Shown in pieces: positions 63,543-64,000 of a stretch of 64,000 bases of DNA. Numbering within the stretch: position 1 is the stretch's first letter; every line of letters starts with the position of its first letter. The notes beneath the pieces were generated by a model. It did not search any database. It was not told where the DNA came from and saw only the letters and a program-made list of their open reading frames with translations. Made by a program: the position numbers and the translations under genes. The stretch is from a virus, in the IMG/VR virus record IMGVR_UViG_3300036884_000299, positions 22,673-86,672 of that record; one strand, given 5' to 3'.

Positions 63543-64000
63543 TTATTTCATATTAGTGCCAAGCATATGTTCTCTATTTAATCTTGATACTATTTGTTGC
63601 TTAAAATTATTAAATGCTTGCTTATGTATAGCATCCTTTTGAGCATAGGACATTACTACATCTAATCCAGGGTCTATTTCAAATAAATCATCTATTGTTA
63701 GATTATTCCACTCATCCTCCCCCATCATTTTCTTTCTTTGAAGTAATCCATGGATATATGCATTAAGTTCCACAGTAGAAAATATTATATTAGGAACTTT
63801 GTAATACTTAGCAGCCCTTTGATACGAAGAATCATGCCTATTTTTTATATAATTACTATTAGTAGTATATAATGTTTCATATATCCAATGAGATATTTCA
63901 TGATATACTCCCGTTTGATATTCCTCTAAAGTAAAAAGTTTTTTATCTTTAGCATAAATTATATCTTGGTCAATTCTATTCATAGAACCAATATGTCTAT
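63543..64000 (-). CDS. HExxH metallopeptidase-like protein (start lies outside the window)
   Basis: TGVYHEISHWIYETLY contains the HExxH zinc site of metallopeptidases. The frame is open to the edge of the window with no ribosome site before the ATG at 63983, so the real start is beyond 64000. The C-terminal half (MMGEDEWNNLTIDDLFEID) is helical. Substrate unknown. Confidence 0.6.
   Translation of the reverse strand, partial: RHIGSMNRIDQDIIYAKDKKLFTLEEYQTGVYHEISHWIYETLYTTNSNYIKNRHDSSYQRAAKYYKVPNIIFSTVELNAYIHGLLQRKKMMGEDEWNNLTIDDLFEIDPGLDVVMSYAQKDAIHKQAFNNFKQQIVSRLNREHMLGTNMK

Overview
The window is part of the genome of a large, AT-rich tailed double-stranded DNA bacteriophage. Evidence for this is the large terminase (30581-32674), a phage replication and recombination set (SbcC/SbcD-like pair, SSB, dUTPase, DnaG-like primase, 5'-3' exonuclease), a long tRNA array, tightly packed and often overlapping genes, and many free-standing homing endonucleases. 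The host cannot be named from the sequence. Shine-Dalgarno sites of the GGAGG type and many exact TTGACA-17-TATACT promoters point to a bacterium with an ordinary housekeeping sigma factor. The phage lipoprotein carries a normal lipobox.

Layout. 1-3487 (minus): radical SAM protein, nuclease-like protein, SbcC-like ATPase and SSB. 3488-3712: divergent control region with inverted repeats. 3713-17314 (plus): dUTPase, primase, small genes, GroES-like protein, 5'-3' exonuclease, an AAA+ ATPase overlapping an HslV peptidase, the SbcD-like nuclease, a tRNA and a paralogous family. 17474-20685: a GIY-YIG endonuclease and a large protein with a nucleotidylyltransferase domain. 20688-29911 (minus): cyclic-phosphate receiver protein, peptide deformylase, AAA ATPase, DUF932-like protein, RtcB RNA ligase with a homing endonuclease in front, and an acidic probable structural protein. 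30063-36549 (plus): nuclease-like protein, terminase and three mosaic paralogues, the first ADP-ribosyltransferase-like. 36580-64000 (minus): small structural-type paralogues, an Rnl5-like RNA ligase again with an endonuclease in front, a primase-like protein, macro-like, NUDIX and NADAR proteins, an adenine methyltransferase next to a restriction-type nuclease, a metallophosphoesterase split by an intein, thioredoxin, Pth2, a lipoprotein, and most of the tRNAs.

The main theme is RNA. The window holds about a dozen recognisable tRNAs, several abnormal: a tRNA-Asn whose anticodon is interrupted by 28 nt, a tRNA 3' half followed by a 5' half (permuted order), a tRNA-Cys with a long variable arm and a possible amber suppressor. 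There is also a 121-nt RNA with tmRNA-like tRNA-domain architecture under its own promoter. The same genome carries RtcB, an Rnl5-like ligase and a cyclic-phosphate receiver protein, which makes a phage-encoded tRNA splicing or repair system the most interesting hypothesis. A second theme is the AAA+/HslV pair, which looks like a complete phage proteolytic machine. A third is NAD/ADP-ribose chemistry (ART-like, macro-like, NADAR, NUDIX, nucleotidylyltransferase).

A recurring octamer, ACTAAWTA or a close variant, lies exactly three bases before the start codon of at least nine genes and three bases before a tRNA 5' end. I read it as a phage late promoter giving near-leaderless transcripts. Gene ends and starts were chosen by Shine-Dalgarno spacing, overlaps and conserved N-termini; all functional calls rest on motifs read by eye, without database searches.
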